A stretch of DNA of 64,000 nucleotides, from the NCBI GenBank assembly GCA_964440805.1, contig CAYTTR010000006.1:15607-79606 (forward strand), written 5' to 3'. The stretch's first letter is position 1. Each line of letters begins with the position of its first letter. This DNA comes from CAYTTR01 sp964440805 (GTDB lineage Bacteria; Acidobacteriota; Aminicenantia; Aminicenantales; Aminicenantaceae). The translations under genes and the position numbers were made by a program. Positions 9,116 to 17,592 of this stretch are shown piece after piece. The notes below the pieces were generated by a model. It worked only from the letters and a program-made list of their open reading frames with translations. It searched no databases and had not been told where the DNA came from.

Positions 9116-10081
9116 TTATCTGACCTGTTTCCGTATTCTTTCAAAACCTGAAAAGGAGACAAATTCTAAAGGTTCTTCTTTCTCTATCTCATTAAAAAGA
9201 AGATTCAGGCCTAAAACATCGCTGGCTATATGACCAGCAATCACTACATTAAGGCGGGCTTTCTTGGCATTTTCAAGATGATCCTCACTATAGTGCATTC
9301 CAACAAGAGTGCTGATACCTTGAGCAGCATACTGTTCGAAAATCTCCTTGGAACCTTCTGTTCCACCGGTCATGTCAACATAGATTTTCCCACATTTATT
9401 ACTTCCTGAGCCACTGACGATTTTGGGGGGTGTTTGGAGCCGTGAGGCTTTCTTGTATTCAGGAATTTTTCTCAGGAGATCAACAAGATCTTGAAGTCTA
9501 TTTGGCTTTTCTTTATTAAAGAGATCCAGAAGGTAGCGGGTAACACAGTTATCGGCTGGAGTATGAATGCATATCAGGGGTATTCCTAAAAGACGAGAGG
9601 CATCGATAGTTCTATTGTGGTTTACTGGAAGAAGTCGGCGTTCAATCTCACCAATTCTTTTTTCCATCAGTTGTTCAGCCACACTCATGGTAACGCCAAA
9701 AGAAGCGAGAATATCTGCTTGGAGTTTCATGACATCATAAAGCTGAGCTAAGGCATAACCTTCAGGATGATGAGAGATGACACAGTCGATTTTCTCTTGT
9801 CCGGTCTGGTTCAAGAAGTGAGTCAATAAAATTTCTCCTACTTCCACGTCAATGCCCACAATTAATTTTTTAACTTCTGTCTTTTTGTTTCCATTGAGAA
9901 TTCGGGTGTCTGCAAAGGGATTAAAAAGACGGTCTTGATCGAAAAATTCTTTATCTTCTTTTTTTAATTCATCGAATTTTTTCTTCTCTTCCCGCAGTAA
10001 GGACTCAATCTCGTTTTTGTCTCTCATATCTTTAGATATGCCCACTAAGACAGCTTTACGGTATAATTCCTCAAGTTTCAT
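9116..10081 (-). CDS. NIF3/DUF34-like metal-binding protein
   Basis: A 321-residue protein that looks like a divergent NIF3 (DUF34) family member. Visible elements are VGIDVEVGEILL near residue 75, CVISHHPEG (paired histidines typical of the dinuclear metal site), a central segment, and near the end MHYSEDHLENAKK and VIAGHIASDVLGLNLL, where His and Asp/Glu complete the site in NIF3 proteins. The N-terminal 60 residues are charged and not typical of short NIF3 proteins. Function is unsettled in this family; older annotations as GTP cyclohydrolase I type 2 should not be trusted. No operon partner is seen; element A lies immediately upstream of the start. Confidence 0.6.
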   Translation of the reverse strand: MKLEELYRKAVLVGISKDMRDKNEIESLLREEKKKFDELKKEDKEFFDQDRLFNPFADTRILNGNKKTEVKKLIVGIDVEVGEILLTHFLNQTGQEKIDCVISHHPEGYALAQLYDVMKLQADILASFGVTMSVAEQLMEKRIGEIERRLLPVNHNRTIDASRLLGIPLICIHTPADNCVTRYLLDLFNKEKPNRLQDLVDLLRKIPEYKKASRLQTPPKIVSGSGSNKCGKIYVDMTGGTEGSKEIFEQYAAQGISTLVGMHYSEDHLENAKKARLNVVIAGHIASDVLGLNLLFNEIEKEEPLEFVSFSGFERIRKQVR

Positions 10082-10091
10082 CTAAATCCTC

Positions 10092-10300
10092 CTAGCCCTA
10101 CTATTCATAAAAAAGGCCGATACTTTTTATATCACAAATAGTATGAATAAGATAAAACAATTTCTTAAGGCTTATGTATATAAAGTAAGTTTCTAAAACT
10201 TTTTCATTATATTTCATCTTAAATCGGCCTTTTTTACCCTTCGGGCGAGCCGATCTCGGCGCAGCTGCGCCGACCTCGACTCGTGAATAATCCAGGCTAG
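10092..10300. mobile_element. Element A, copy 1 (about 209 bp, non-coding, inverted ends)
   Basis: Bounded by CTAGCC at 10092-10097 (leading to TATTCATAA) and GGCTAG ending at 10300 (preceded by TGAATAATCCA), forming imperfect terminal inverted repeats. Inside lie AAAAAAGGCCGAT near 10109 and its complement ATCGGCCTTTTTT near 10218, and a palindrome CGGCGCAGCTGCGCCG near 10257. The same parts in the opposite orientation make up 51371-51637. It has no coding capacity, so it looks like a miniature inverted-repeat element moved by an absent transposase. Confidence 0.75.
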
Positions 10301-10398
10301 ATACAATATAAATTGAAGATTGATATAAAGCGAAAGGAATAATTGGGAATTGATTTTTTTGTCTGAGTTTATTGTTTGTCTGCCTCGAATAAAAATAA

Positions 10399-10487
10399 TG
10401 CCGAAGAGGGGACTCGAACCCCTACGAGCGAAATTATGCTCACTAGCCCCTCAAGCTAGCGTGTCTACCAATTCCACCACTTCGGCA
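10399..10487 (-). tRNA. tRNA-Leu (anticodon GAG)
   Basis: Read on the minus strand the gene starts TGCCGAAG and ends CTTCGGCA, giving a full acceptor stem. The anticodon GAG corresponds to 10450-10452, the long variable arm expected for leucine is present, and the T-loop reads GGTTCGAGTCCC. CCA is not encoded. It follows secG on the same strand, an arrangement seen in many genomes. Confidence 0.97.
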
Positions 10488-10544
10488 TTTATGCCCGGGG
10501 AGCTTTTATTGAAGCTCTTTTCCAGGGATTTCTGTAAGAAAGAG

Positions 10545-10928
10545 CTATTTTTTCTCTTCCTGGCTTTGCTTTTCGGTTTCTGTTTTACTTTGTGGTTGAA
10601 GATTGCTTTCGTCCTCTTTTTTTTCTTCCTTCTGCTTGGTTTCGGTAACAGGTGGCTTGGCTTGGCCAGACTCTTCTCCTCTGACCACTGATTTTGTTCC
10701 CTTAGCTGATAGGATCCATAAGCCCATGGATGTAACCATGAACAGGATGGCACAAATAGTGGTGACTTTGGAAAGAATAGTAGCCGCTCCTCTAGGACCG
10801 AATACAGTTTGACTCCCTATTCCTCCGAAAGCTCCGGCCAGATCAGCAGATTTTCCAGATTGCAAAAGGACTGCTATGATTAAAACCAAACAAACAATAA
10901 CATGAATAGTTGTAATGAAGGCACTCAC
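10545..10928 (-). CDS. secG: Preprotein translocase subunit SecG
   Basis: Small inner-membrane subunit of the SecYEG channel. The 127 residues contain two membrane segments (about 3-22 and 52-72), with the conserved linker GKSADLAGAFGGIGSQTVFGPRG between them. The C-terminal tail of about 45 residues is highly charged, rich in K, E and Q, and longer than the minimal family member; such tails are common and variable. Its ATG overlaps the tpiA stop by 4 bases, so it is the last gene of the gap-pgk-tpiA-secG unit, with tRNA-Leu downstream. Confidence 0.95.
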   Translation of the reverse strand: MSAFITTIHVIVCLVLIIAVLLQSGKSADLAGAFGGIGSQTVFGPRGAATILSKVTTICAILFMVTSMGLWILSAKGTKSVVRGEESGQAKPPVTETKQKEEKKEDESNLQPQSKTETEKQSQEEKK

Positions 10929-11713
10929 TTCTTTTTCCTATAAGCCCTGATAGCTTCCTTAGCTATCTGGCAGAAGCTTTCTCCCTTGAGAGAAGCTCCT
11001 CCAACCAGGGCACCGTTAATATCTTTCTCTTGCAATAGAGAATAGGCATTGTCCGGTTTAACCGAACCGCCGTAAAGAATTATAACACAGTCTGCGATTT
11101 GATTTCCATATTTTTCCGCCAGTTTTGTTCTGATGTAATTGTGGACTTCCTGGGCCTGTTCAGACGAAGCTGTTTGCCCGGTTCCTATAGCCCAGATTGG
11201 TTCATAAGCCAAGATCAAATTCCTGACTTCTTCTTTATCCAAGCCGGCCAGCCCTTCGTTGATTTGTTTTTCTATTTTATCAAAGGTGTGGTCTCTTTCT
11301 CTTTCTTCGAATGATTCTCCAAGGCAAAGTATGGGGATAAGTCCGGTTCTTAAGGCTGCCCGGATTTTCTTGTTAGAAGTCTTGTTGGTTTCTCCGAAAT
11401 ACTGGCGTCTTTCAGAATGTCCTATAATCACATATTGACAGCCGGCATTTTTTAGCATTGAGGGCGAAATCTCACCGGTGAAGGCTCCCTTATCTTCCCA
11501 GTACACATCCTGGGCACCAAGAGCGATTTTGGTTTCTTTAAGTGAGGACTTCAAGGGAAAAAGGGAGGTAAAAGGAGGAATAACAACCAGTTTTATATTC
11601 TCCATGTCTTGGCTGCACTCGATGATTTTTCTTACAAGCTCGATTGCTTCTTCAACGGTATTATGCATTTTCCAGTTACCGGCTATAAAAGGGATACGGT
11701 TGTTAGAAGTCAT
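10925..11713 (-). CDS. tpiA: Triosephosphate isomerase
   Basis: Interconverts dihydroxyacetone phosphate and glyceraldehyde 3-phosphate in the cytoplasm. The 262 residues cover the whole barrel: AGNWKMH with the catalytic Lys near the N-terminus, the catalytic His in IIGHSERR, the catalytic Glu in AYEPIWAIGTGQTA with the mobile lid, and the phosphate-binding YGGSVKPDN and GALVGGASL. It overlaps pgk by 11 bases at its start and secG by 4 at its end, indicating one co-translated glycolytic operon. Confidence 0.98.
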   Translation of the reverse strand: MTSNNRIPFIAGNWKMHNTVEEAIELVRKIIECSQDMENIKLVVIPPFTSLFPLKSSLKETKIALGAQDVYWEDKGAFTGEISPSMLKNAGCQYVIIGHSERRQYFGETNKTSNKKIRAALRTGLIPILCLGESFEERERDHTFDKIEKQINEGLAGLDKEEVRNLILAYEPIWAIGTGQTASSEQAQEVHNYIRTKLAEKYGNQIADCVIILYGGSVKPDNAYSLLQEKDINGALVGGASLKGESFCQIAKEAIRAYRKKK

Positions 11714-12896
11714 TATCTTTTCTCCTTAAAGCTTCTAAACCGGGCAGGGTCCCCAGAGCAATATATTCAAGGGAAGCTCCGCCGCCTGTAGAAATGTGGT
11801 TGATTTTACTGCTTACTCCTGCTTTAGCCACTGCTGCCACAGAGTCGCCTCCTCCTATTACAGACAATGCAGAGGAATCAGCTATTGCATGGGCTATTTC
11901 CATGGTGCCCTTGGCGAATTCGGGGATTTCAAAAACACCCATGGGTCCATTCCAAAAAATAGTCCGGGCTTTAGAAATAATTTCTCTATATGTTTTTCTG
12001 GTATGAGGACCAATATCCAGGGCCATCATGCTTTTAGGGATGGGCAAACCTTCCACAATTTCAGTTTTTTGGCCCTTTTCTGGAGCTTCAGCTACCACAT
12101 GGTCAAAGGGGAGAAGAAAGCTCAAGCTTTTGTTTTCGGCTTCTTGCAGAAGTTTAAGGGAAATTTCTTTTTTATCTTCTTCGACCAGTGAGTGGCTCAC
12201 GTTTTTTCCCTGGGCAGCAAAAAAAGTATAAGCCATTGCCCCTCCCATTAAAATTGAATCTGCTTTGTCCAGCAGGTTTTCAATGACAGGGATTTTGTCT
12301 GAGACTTTGGCCCCGCCCAGAATGGCCACGAAAGGTTTCTCCGGTGCCTGGATAATTTTCTGGAGATAATGAATTTCTTTCTCTATCAGAAAACCGGGTG
12401 CTGCTTGCTTTACAAAACGAGGTACTCCTACAATAGAAGCATGAGCCCGGTGGCAAGTGCCAAAAGCATCGTTAACATATATGTCTATATCCTGGGCCAG
12501 AGAACGGGCAAAGTCTTCTTTATTTGATTTTTCCTCAGGGTAAAAACGAAGATTTTCCAGAAGAATAATATCACCAGGCCGGAGGCCTTTTTTCAACTTC
12601 TCAACTTCATTACCAATGACAACCGGAGCAAATTTTACATCTTTCCCCAGAATTTGGGATAACCTTTCGGCCACCGGCTTCAAGCTCAAGTTAGGATCGA
12701 AATTTCCTTTAGGGCGACCCAGATGAGAAGCAGCTATTACCTTGGCTCCTTTTTCCAGTAAATATTTAAGAGTTGGAAGAACCGCTTTTATCCTGGTATC
12801 ATCACTAATATTACCTCCTTTTTCAAGGGGAACATTAAAATCTACCCGGATGAAAACGGTTTTTTCTAAAAGAGAAATATCCTTAATTGTATGCAT
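11703..12896 (-). CDS. pgk: Phosphoglycerate kinase
   Basis: Transfers phosphate from 1,3-bisphosphoglycerate to ADP. The 397 residues are the standard bacterial length. Seen are the N-terminal signature FIRVDFNVPL, HLGRPKG, the substrate-binding LENLRFYPEE and NDAFGTCHRAHAS, the hinge AILGGAKVSDKI, FWNGPMGVFE, and the nucleotide loop GGGDSVAA with STGGGASLEY. It lies 4 bases downstream of gap and overlaps tpiA, so translation is coupled along the operon. Confidence 0.98.
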   Translation of the reverse strand: MHTIKDISLLEKTVFIRVDFNVPLEKGGNISDDTRIKAVLPTLKYLLEKGAKVIAASHLGRPKGNFDPNLSLKPVAERLSQILGKDVKFAPVVIGNEVEKLKKGLRPGDIILLENLRFYPEEKSNKEDFARSLAQDIDIYVNDAFGTCHRAHASIVGVPRFVKQAAPGFLIEKEIHYLQKIIQAPEKPFVAILGGAKVSDKIPVIENLLDKADSILMGGAMAYTFFAAQGKNVSHSLVEEDKKEISLKLLQEAENKSLSFLLPFDHVVAEAPEKGQKTEIVEGLPIPKSMMALDIGPHTRKTYREIISKARTIFWNGPMGVFEIPEFAKGTMEIAHAIADSSALSVIGGGDSVAAVAKAGVSSKINHISTGGGASLEYIALGTLPGLEALRRKDNDF

Positions 12897-12900
12897 AGTT

Positions 12901-13902
12901 TCAACGGCTTATGTATTTGATCAGGTCCTTTAGCCGGCAGGAATAACCCCATTCATTGTCATACCAGGCAAGGGTTTTTACCAGATTGTTGTCTGTTACT
13001 CTGGTGAAAAGGCCGTCTACGACAGCAGAATAGGGATTACCCATGAAATCAACAGAAACCAGAGGAACTTCAGTGTAATCCAAAATTCCTTTGAGATTTC
13101 CTCTTGAAGCTGCCTGGAAGGCATTGTTAACATCTTCTTCGGTGATATCTTTCTTTAAAACCGCCACTAAATCGACAACAGAAACATTGGGAGTGGGAAC
13201 CCGGACAGCTATCCCGTCAATTTTTCCCTTGAGCTCTGGAATTACCAGACCGACAGCCTTGGCTGCTCCGGTTGTAGTGGGTATTTGAGAGACTGCGGCT
13301 GCTCTGGCCCGTCGGAGGTCTTTATGGGGGAGGTCTAAAATTCTCTGGTCGTTGGTGTAAGCATGGATTGTGGTCATAAAAGCTTTTTCAACGCCGAAAG
13401 TGTCATGAAGAACCTTGACCACCGGGGCAAGGCAGTTTGTGGTGCAGGAAGCATTGGAAATTATATGATGAGCTGAACTGTCGTAAATTTTTTCATTAAC
13501 CCCCAGGACAATAGTTATATCCGGGTCTGTAGCGGGAGCAGTAATAATTACTTTTTTTGCCCCGCTCTGTTCAATGTGTTTCTTGGCTTCAGGTTTTTTC
13601 CGGAAAAGGCCTGTAGCCTCAAGAACAATGGAAACGTCCATATCTCCCCATGGAAGTCTGGCCGGATCTTTTTCGGAAAGAACTTTATAGCCTTTACCAT
13701 TAACTATTATTAAGTCTTCTCTTGCTGTAACATCTGCATCCAGAATTCCAAGAACAGAATCGTACTTAAGCAAATGGGCCAGGGTTTTCGCATCAGTTAT
13801 GTCATTAACAGCCACAATATCGATATCAGGATCCTCGAAAGAAGCCCTGAAGAAGTTTCTTCCAATACGTCCAAATCCATTTATACCAACTTTTACACTC
13901 AT
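12901..13902 (-). CDS. gap: Glyceraldehyde-3-phosphate dehydrogenase, type I
   Basis: NAD-dependent oxidation and phosphorylation of glyceraldehyde 3-phosphate. I place the start at the ATG at 13902 (protein begins MSVKVGINGFGRIGRN) because GGGAGGT at 13911-13917 sits at the right distance; an in-frame upstream ATG would add 14 poorly conserved residues. That gives about 333 residues. The catalytic cysteine is in SNASCTTNCLAPV, the base-type His in TTIHAYTNDQ, and the C-terminal WYDNEWGYS is intact. First gene of the gap-pgk-tpiA-secG operon. Confidence 0.97.
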   Translation of the reverse strand: MSVKVGINGFGRIGRNFFRASFEDPDIDIVAVNDITDAKTLAHLLKYDSVLGILDADVTAREDLIIVNGKGYKVLSEKDPARLPWGDMDVSIVLEATGLFRKKPEAKKHIEQSGAKKVIITAPATDPDITIVLGVNEKIYDSSAHHIISNASCTTNCLAPVVKVLHDTFGVEKAFMTTIHAYTNDQRILDLPHKDLRRARAAAVSQIPTTTGAAKAVGLVIPELKGKIDGIAVRVPTPNVSVVDLVAVLKKDITEEDVNNAFQAASRGNLKGILDYTEVPLVSVDFMGNPYSAVVDGLFTRVTDNNLVKTLAWYDNEWGYSCRLKDLIKYISR

Positions 13903-13949
13903 TTTTTTAAACCTCCCGTTTGAGTTACTTTTATTTATTAACATAAATA

Positions 13950-13968
13950 ACCGGTGAAATCAACCGGT
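13950..13968. promoter_or_regulatory. Paired ACCGGT palindromes upstream of gap
   Basis: Two self-complementary ACCGGT hexamers at 13950-13955 and 13963-13968 are separated by 7 bases, about 48 bp upstream of the gap start. This resembles a dimer operator controlling the glycolytic operon, or a hairpin in its leader. No regulator can be assigned. Confidence 0.35.
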
Positions 13969-14061
13969 ATAGAAGAGATAGATGATGCTTTAATTTGAAT
14001 GCTACAATATCGTAATAATACAATATTATCTTAAAATACCAGGAAATTAGACTTGTTTTGC

Positions 14062-14089
14062 TTTGATTGAAAATTTTGGGGAACTCCGG
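14062..14089. repeat. Solitary end of element B
   Basis: TTGATTGAAAATTTTGGGG followed by AACTCCGG matches the right terminus of the full B copies (22760-22786 and 35055-35079). No matching left end is nearby. Confidence 0.6.
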
Positions 14090-14137
14090 AAATGGAGCCG
14101 GTTAAGTTTGCTTTTTTCCGGAGCGGAGGAGTTTATA

Positions 14138-14146
14138 TGCTATAAT
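14138..14146 (+). promoter_or_regulatory. Extended -10 promoter for tsaE
   Basis: TGC immediately followed by TATAAT at 14141-14146, 32 bp before the tsaE ATG. No convincing -35 hexamer is visible, as is usual for extended -10 promoters. Confidence 0.45.
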
Positions 14147-14178
14147 TATTCGATTGAATTGTGTTATAAAAGGCGAAC

Positions 14179-14631
14179 ATGAAACATAAGAAATTTTCCT
14201 CCAAGCAAAAAGAATTTATTTCCCGGTCGGAAAAGCAAACATTTGAAATTGCCAAAAATCTAGCCAAATCTTTTAATGGAGATGAGATTGTCTTCCTTAA
14301 AGGAGAATTGGGGTCGGGCAAAACCGTTTTTGCCAAAGGGATTGCTGCCGGCTTAGGATATAAAGATGTAAATCAGGTATGCAGTCCCTCTTTTACTTTG
14401 GTGAATATTTACCAAGCGAAGAAGCCAATTTTTCATATTGATCTTTACCGTTTGAATAAGAGGGATGAAGTGGAAGAGCTGGGTTGGGAGGATTTTCTGG
14501 GAGAGGGAGTGATTATTGTGGAGTGGGCTGAGAAGATGCCTTCAAACATACCAGCGATTCTAATTGTCCTGGAAATTATTGACGATAAAACCCGGAAAAT
14601 AACCATTGACCAAAATAATCTAAGTAAATAA
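14179..14631 (+). CDS. tsaE: tRNA threonylcarbamoyladenosine biosynthesis ATPase TsaE
   Basis: ATPase subunit of the TsaB-TsaD-TsaE complex that installs t6A37 in ANN-decoding tRNAs. The 150 residues carry the Walker A loop GELGSGKTVFAKG, the switch-like SPSFTLVNIY, HIDLYRLNKRDEVEELGWEDFL, and VIIVEWAEK, all hallmarks of the family. TsaB and TsaD are not adjacent. The gene is convergent with thiE, 23 bases apart. Confidence 0.95.
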   Translation: MKHKKFSSKQKEFISRSEKQTFEIAKNLAKSFNGDEIVFLKGELGSGKTVFAKGIAAGLGYKDVNQVCSPSFTLVNIYQAKKPIFHIDLYRLNKRDEVEELGWEDFLGEGVIIVEWAEKMPSNIPAILIVLEIIDDKTRKITIDQNNLSK

Positions 14632-14654
14632 GACTTCGAATTTGATACTTATCT

Positions 14655-15290
14655 TTAGTCAGGCTGCCTGGATAAAGCTTGTTTGAATTCCCCGGATACC
14701 AGGCGGACATCTTTTTTTTGGAAAAAAGCGGAAATTGCTGCCACCCCATCAGCTCCCGCAGCAATTACAGCTGAAGCGTTTTCTGGTTTTATTCCCCCTA
14801 TAGCCAGAATGGGAAGGTGAGTTTTTTCTCTTATGAGACGGATTCCTTCAAGTCCTAAAAGAGGGGATAAATCCTTCTTGGATAGAGTGGGAAAAACAGG
14901 CCCAGCCCCTAAATAATCAGCTTCTTCTTTTTCGGCAGTTAGTGCTTCTTCAAGATTATGAACAGAAATTCCTATAATTTTATCCGGCCCAAGTAATTTT
15001 CTGGCATAAGGCAAGGGTAGATCATCTTGTCCCAAGTGAACTCCTGAAGCTTGGCTAACCAGGGCAATGTCAACTCTATCATTTACCAGAAAAGGAATAT
15101 TTTTTTTTCGAAGGAGAGAGGAAAGGGGAAGGGCTAATTCAAGAAATTTTCTGGTTGAAAGGGATTTGACTCTTAACTGAACCAGGGTTACTCCGGATTC
15201 AACGGCTTCTTCAACCTTCGGTATGAGTTTATCTTCATTGACTAAATCAGGATCAGCAATAAGACAAAGTTTCCAGTCGATATTTTTCAT
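14655..15290 (-). CDS. thiE: Thiamine-phosphate synthase
   Basis: Couples the hydroxymethylpyrimidine diphosphate and thiazole phosphate moieties to make thiamine phosphate. The 211-residue barrel shows VTLVQLRVKSLSTR, FLVNDRVDIAL, GVHLGQDDLPL, IIGISVHNLEEA, the thiazole-side segment YLGAGPVFPTLSK, and the phosphate-binding ILAIGGIKPENA and GADGVAAIS. Other thi genes are not in the window and I see no TPP riboswitch upstream. The gap upstream holds a 9-bp repeat array. Confidence 0.93.
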   Translation of the reverse strand: MKNIDWKLCLIADPDLVNEDKLIPKVEEAVESGVTLVQLRVKSLSTRKFLELALPLSSLLRKKNIPFLVNDRVDIALVSQASGVHLGQDDLPLPYARKLLGPDKIIGISVHNLEEALTAEKEEADYLGAGPVFPTLSKKDLSPLLGLEGIRLIREKTHLPILAIGGIKPENASAVIAAGADGVAAISAFFQKKDVRLVSGEFKQALSRQPD

Positions 15291-15326
15291 ACAAAAATTA
15301 TATCATATGATTAAGTTTGAAAGTAA

Positions 15327-15389
15327 TTCTGTTTGTTCAGTCTATTCTGTCTATTCAGTCTATTCTGTCTATTCAGTCTGTTTTGTTAA
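15327..15389 (-). repeat. Degenerate 9-bp tandem array (7 units, T-rich strand on +)
   Basis: Units on the plus strand alternate TTCTGTCTA and TTCAGTCTA, giving an 18-bp higher-order period across the middle of the array, with TTCTGTTTG at the left edge and TTTTGTTAA at the right. A G-rich piece, GAGGGGGCGAGAGAAGCGAG, follows within 20 bases, as in other copies. The array lies between the divergent thiE and apt genes. Confidence 0.8.
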
Positions 15390-15599
15390 ATAAAAAGAGG
15401 GGGCGAGAGAAGCGAGTAATGCAATCGGCTTTCGAAGTAATGAAATTTATATGATAAATCAAAATAAATGGGGTGAATTTCTGGAAAACTTATGCTTGAA
15501 TGATTTATTATATTATACAAAAAAGATAAAAAAGGACTATTTAAAATGAAATCTAAGGTGAGAGCATTAGAAACTCATTATCTATACCTACGCCCCAAG

Positions 15600-15640
15600 A
15601 AATCCTCTTAAATTATTCATGCTATTTATGATATAAAATG
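15600..15640. repeat. Internal fragment of element A
   Basis: The segment TCTTAAATTATTCATGCTAT, followed by TTATGATATAAAATG, matches the interior of copy 2 near 51571-51607 (TCTTAAATCATAGATAGTAT, then TTGTGATATAAAAAG). No termini are visible, so this appears to be a decayed relic. The rest of the 15291-15691 gap shows no gene. Confidence 0.45.
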
Positions 15641-15691
15641 AGAGATTTTATTGTGAAATAATTCAGACAATCTTAGCTTAAGGAGAAGGTA

Positions 15692-16228
15692 ATGCTTGCC
15701 CGCATCAAAGAAAAAATTTGTGAGGTAAAAGATTTTCCCAAACCCGGTATTGGTTTTAAGGATATCACCCCCCTTGTCCAGGATGCAGCCTGTTACAAAT
15801 GGGTGATCGATCGTTTGTTTTCCTGGGCCAAGGAAAAAGAGCCGGAAATTGTGGCCGGGATTGAATCCAGAGGTTTTCTTTTTGCGGCGCCTTTAGCCTA
15901 CCGGTTGAACTCAGGATTGACCATTATTCGTAAGAAAGGAAAACTTCCAAGAGAAACAGTGACGGTGAAAGCTCCCAATGAATATGCTCTGGAGTATTTT
16001 GAGATGCACAGAGACGGTCTTAAGCCCGGGGAGAAAGTAATTATAGTGGATGACTTAATTGCTACCGGCTCATCTTCTATAAGTGCCATTGAGCTCGTTA
16101 AATCCTTGGGAGGGAAGGTGGCCGGCTTTGCCGCGGTTGTGGAATTATCCTTTTTGAAAGGAGTGGAAGCTATAAAAAAAGCTCACCCCGATATAGAAGT
16201 ATTTTCCATAATTAAATTTGACGAGTGA
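15692..16228 (+). CDS. apt: Adenine phosphoribosyltransferase
   Basis: Salvages adenine to AMP using PRPP. The 178 residues match the family length. Visible are DFPKPGIGFKDITPL, the flexible-loop region AGIESRGFLFAAPLA, RKKGKLP, the loop ending EYALEYFEMH, and the PRPP-binding signature VIIVDDLIATGSS. It is followed after 3 bases by a purine-type permease, so uptake and salvage appear to form one operon. Other purine bases might also be used; the motif set favours adenine. Confidence 0.95.
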   Translation: MLARIKEKICEVKDFPKPGIGFKDITPLVQDAACYKWVIDRLFSWAKEKEPEIVAGIESRGFLFAAPLAYRLNSGLTIIRKKGKLPRETVTVKAPNEYALEYFEMHRDGLKPGEKVIIVDDLIATGSSSISAIELVKSLGGKVAGFAAVVELSFLKGVEAIKKAHPDIEVFSIIKFDE

Positions 16229-16231
16229 GAT

Positions 16232-17557
16232 ATGCCTGGTTTAATTGATCGTTATTTTCAGCTTAAGCAACAAGGGACCAGTATCAGGAAAGAGTTTCTG
16301 GGAGGGACCACCACCTTCATGACCATGAGTTACATCATATTTGTTCAGCCAGTCATCCTGTCGGCTTCAGGAATGGATAAAGGGGCGGTCATGGTAGCCA
16401 CCTGTATTGCCAGTGCCCTGGCGACCTTGCTCATGGGAATTGTGGCTAAATATCCCATAGCTCTGGCCCCTGCCATGGGACATAATATTTTCTTTGCCGT
16501 TATTGTTTGCGGAACACTTGGCTATTCATGGCAGGTAGCTTTGGGGGCGGTGTTCATTTCAGGAACGATCTTTTTAATACTTTGTCTTTTTGGAGTCTGG
16601 GAAGAGTTGGTGGCCGCAGTCCCGGATACTCTGAAAAAAGCTGTGGCTGCAGGGATAGGTTTATTGATTGCCTTAATAGGTTTGCAGTATGGAGGAATTA
16701 TTGTTGATACCCCTGGAGTTTTGGTTGGCCTTGGAGATTTAACCAGCCCGCCGGTGATTTTAGTTCTATTCGGGATAACCTTCACCTCGGTTTTAATGGC
16801 TCTCCGGATTCCGGGAGCCATACTGCTGGGAATGCTAAGCACTGTTCTTCTGGGGCTGCCTTTAAAAGTAATTACTTTCCATGGAATTGTTTCGCTTCCA
16901 CCTACTCTGGAGCCGACTTTTTTTAAACTAAACATTCTGGGAGCATTACAGACTGGACTGTTGACTGTTGTTTTTGTTTTCTTTTTTCTTGATCTGTTTG
17001 ATACCATAGGAACCCTTATCGGAGTCAGCGGTCCAGCCGGTTTTTTGAAAAAGGGAACACTTCCCAGGGCAAATAAAGCCATGTTTGCTGACGCAGTGGG
17101 TACAGTTGGAGGAGCCCTGCTGGGTACATCAACAGTCACCAGCTATATAGAAAGTACCACCGGCATTGCCCAGGGAGCAAGAACCGGACTGGCTAATATT
17201 TTTACCTCAGTATTTTTCCTGGCTGCTCTTTTCTTTAGTCCTTTGGCGGAAATGATTGCCGGTGAATATGTTTACAATGGATTAATCCTTCACCCGGTAA
17301 TCGCACCTCCTTTGATTATTGTGGGCTATTTGATGATGAAATGTGTCTCCGGTATTAACTGGGATGATTTGACTGAAGCTGTTCCTGCCTTTCTAACTTT
17401 AATCATAATGCCCATGACTGTAAGTATAACTGAGGGAATAGCTTTTGGATTTATTTCATATTCATTGTTAAAGTTGGTTACCGGCCGGGGCAAAGAAGTT
17501 CATTGGGTGATTTATCTATTTTCCATCTTGTTCATTATCAGATATATTGTACAATAA
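16232..17557 (+). CDS. AzgA/NCS2-family purine permease
   Basis: An integral membrane protein of 441 residues with about 12 or more hydrophobic segments. Early blocks GGTTTFMTMSYIIFVQP and ALAPAMGHNIFFA match the AzgA branch of the nucleobase transporter superfamily (guanine, hypoxanthine or adenine uptake by proton symport). Later blocks DLFDTIGTLIGVSG and GTSTVTSYIESTTGI contain the conserved substrate-site residues. It starts 3 bases after apt stops. Substrate is inferred from family and neighbour; adenine or hypoxanthine is most likely. Confidence 0.9.
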   Translation: MPGLIDRYFQLKQQGTSIRKEFLGGTTTFMTMSYIIFVQPVILSASGMDKGAVMVATCIASALATLLMGIVAKYPIALAPAMGHNIFFAVIVCGTLGYSWQVALGAVFISGTIFLILCLFGVWEELVAAVPDTLKKAVAAGIGLLIALIGLQYGGIIVDTPGVLVGLGDLTSPPVILVLFGITFTSVLMALRIPGAILLGMLSTVLLGLPLKVITFHGIVSLPPTLEPTFFKLNILGALQTGLLTVVFVFFFLDLFDTIGTLIGVSGPAGFLKKGTLPRANKAMFADAVGTVGGALLGTSTVTSYIESTTGIAQGARTGLANIFTSVFFLAALFFSPLAEMIAGEYVYNGLILHPVIAPPLIIVGYLMMKCVSGINWDDLTEAVPAFLTLIIMPMTVSITEGIAFGFISYSLLKLVTGRGKEVHWVIYLFSILFIIRYIVQ

Positions 17558-17592
17558 AAATTTTTTTTCATGTTCATGAAAGGATCAAAGCC

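Noticed and set aside
10350..10691. Plus-strand frame across tRNA-Leu and the end of secG
   Set aside because: It is the reverse of secG codons and the tRNA; no ribosome site and no family match.
15291..15500. TPP riboswitch upstream of thiE
   Set aside because: The conserved thi-box sequence is not visible on the minus strand; the region is repeat-derived.
16522..17139. 205-codon reverse frame inside the purine permease gene
   Set aside because: Antisense shadow of a hydrophobic membrane gene; Pro/Lys/Ser-rich composition and no ribosome site.
17503..17592. Earlier start for the GH3 protein
   Set aside because: The added residues lie inside the permease gene and would come before the signal segment.
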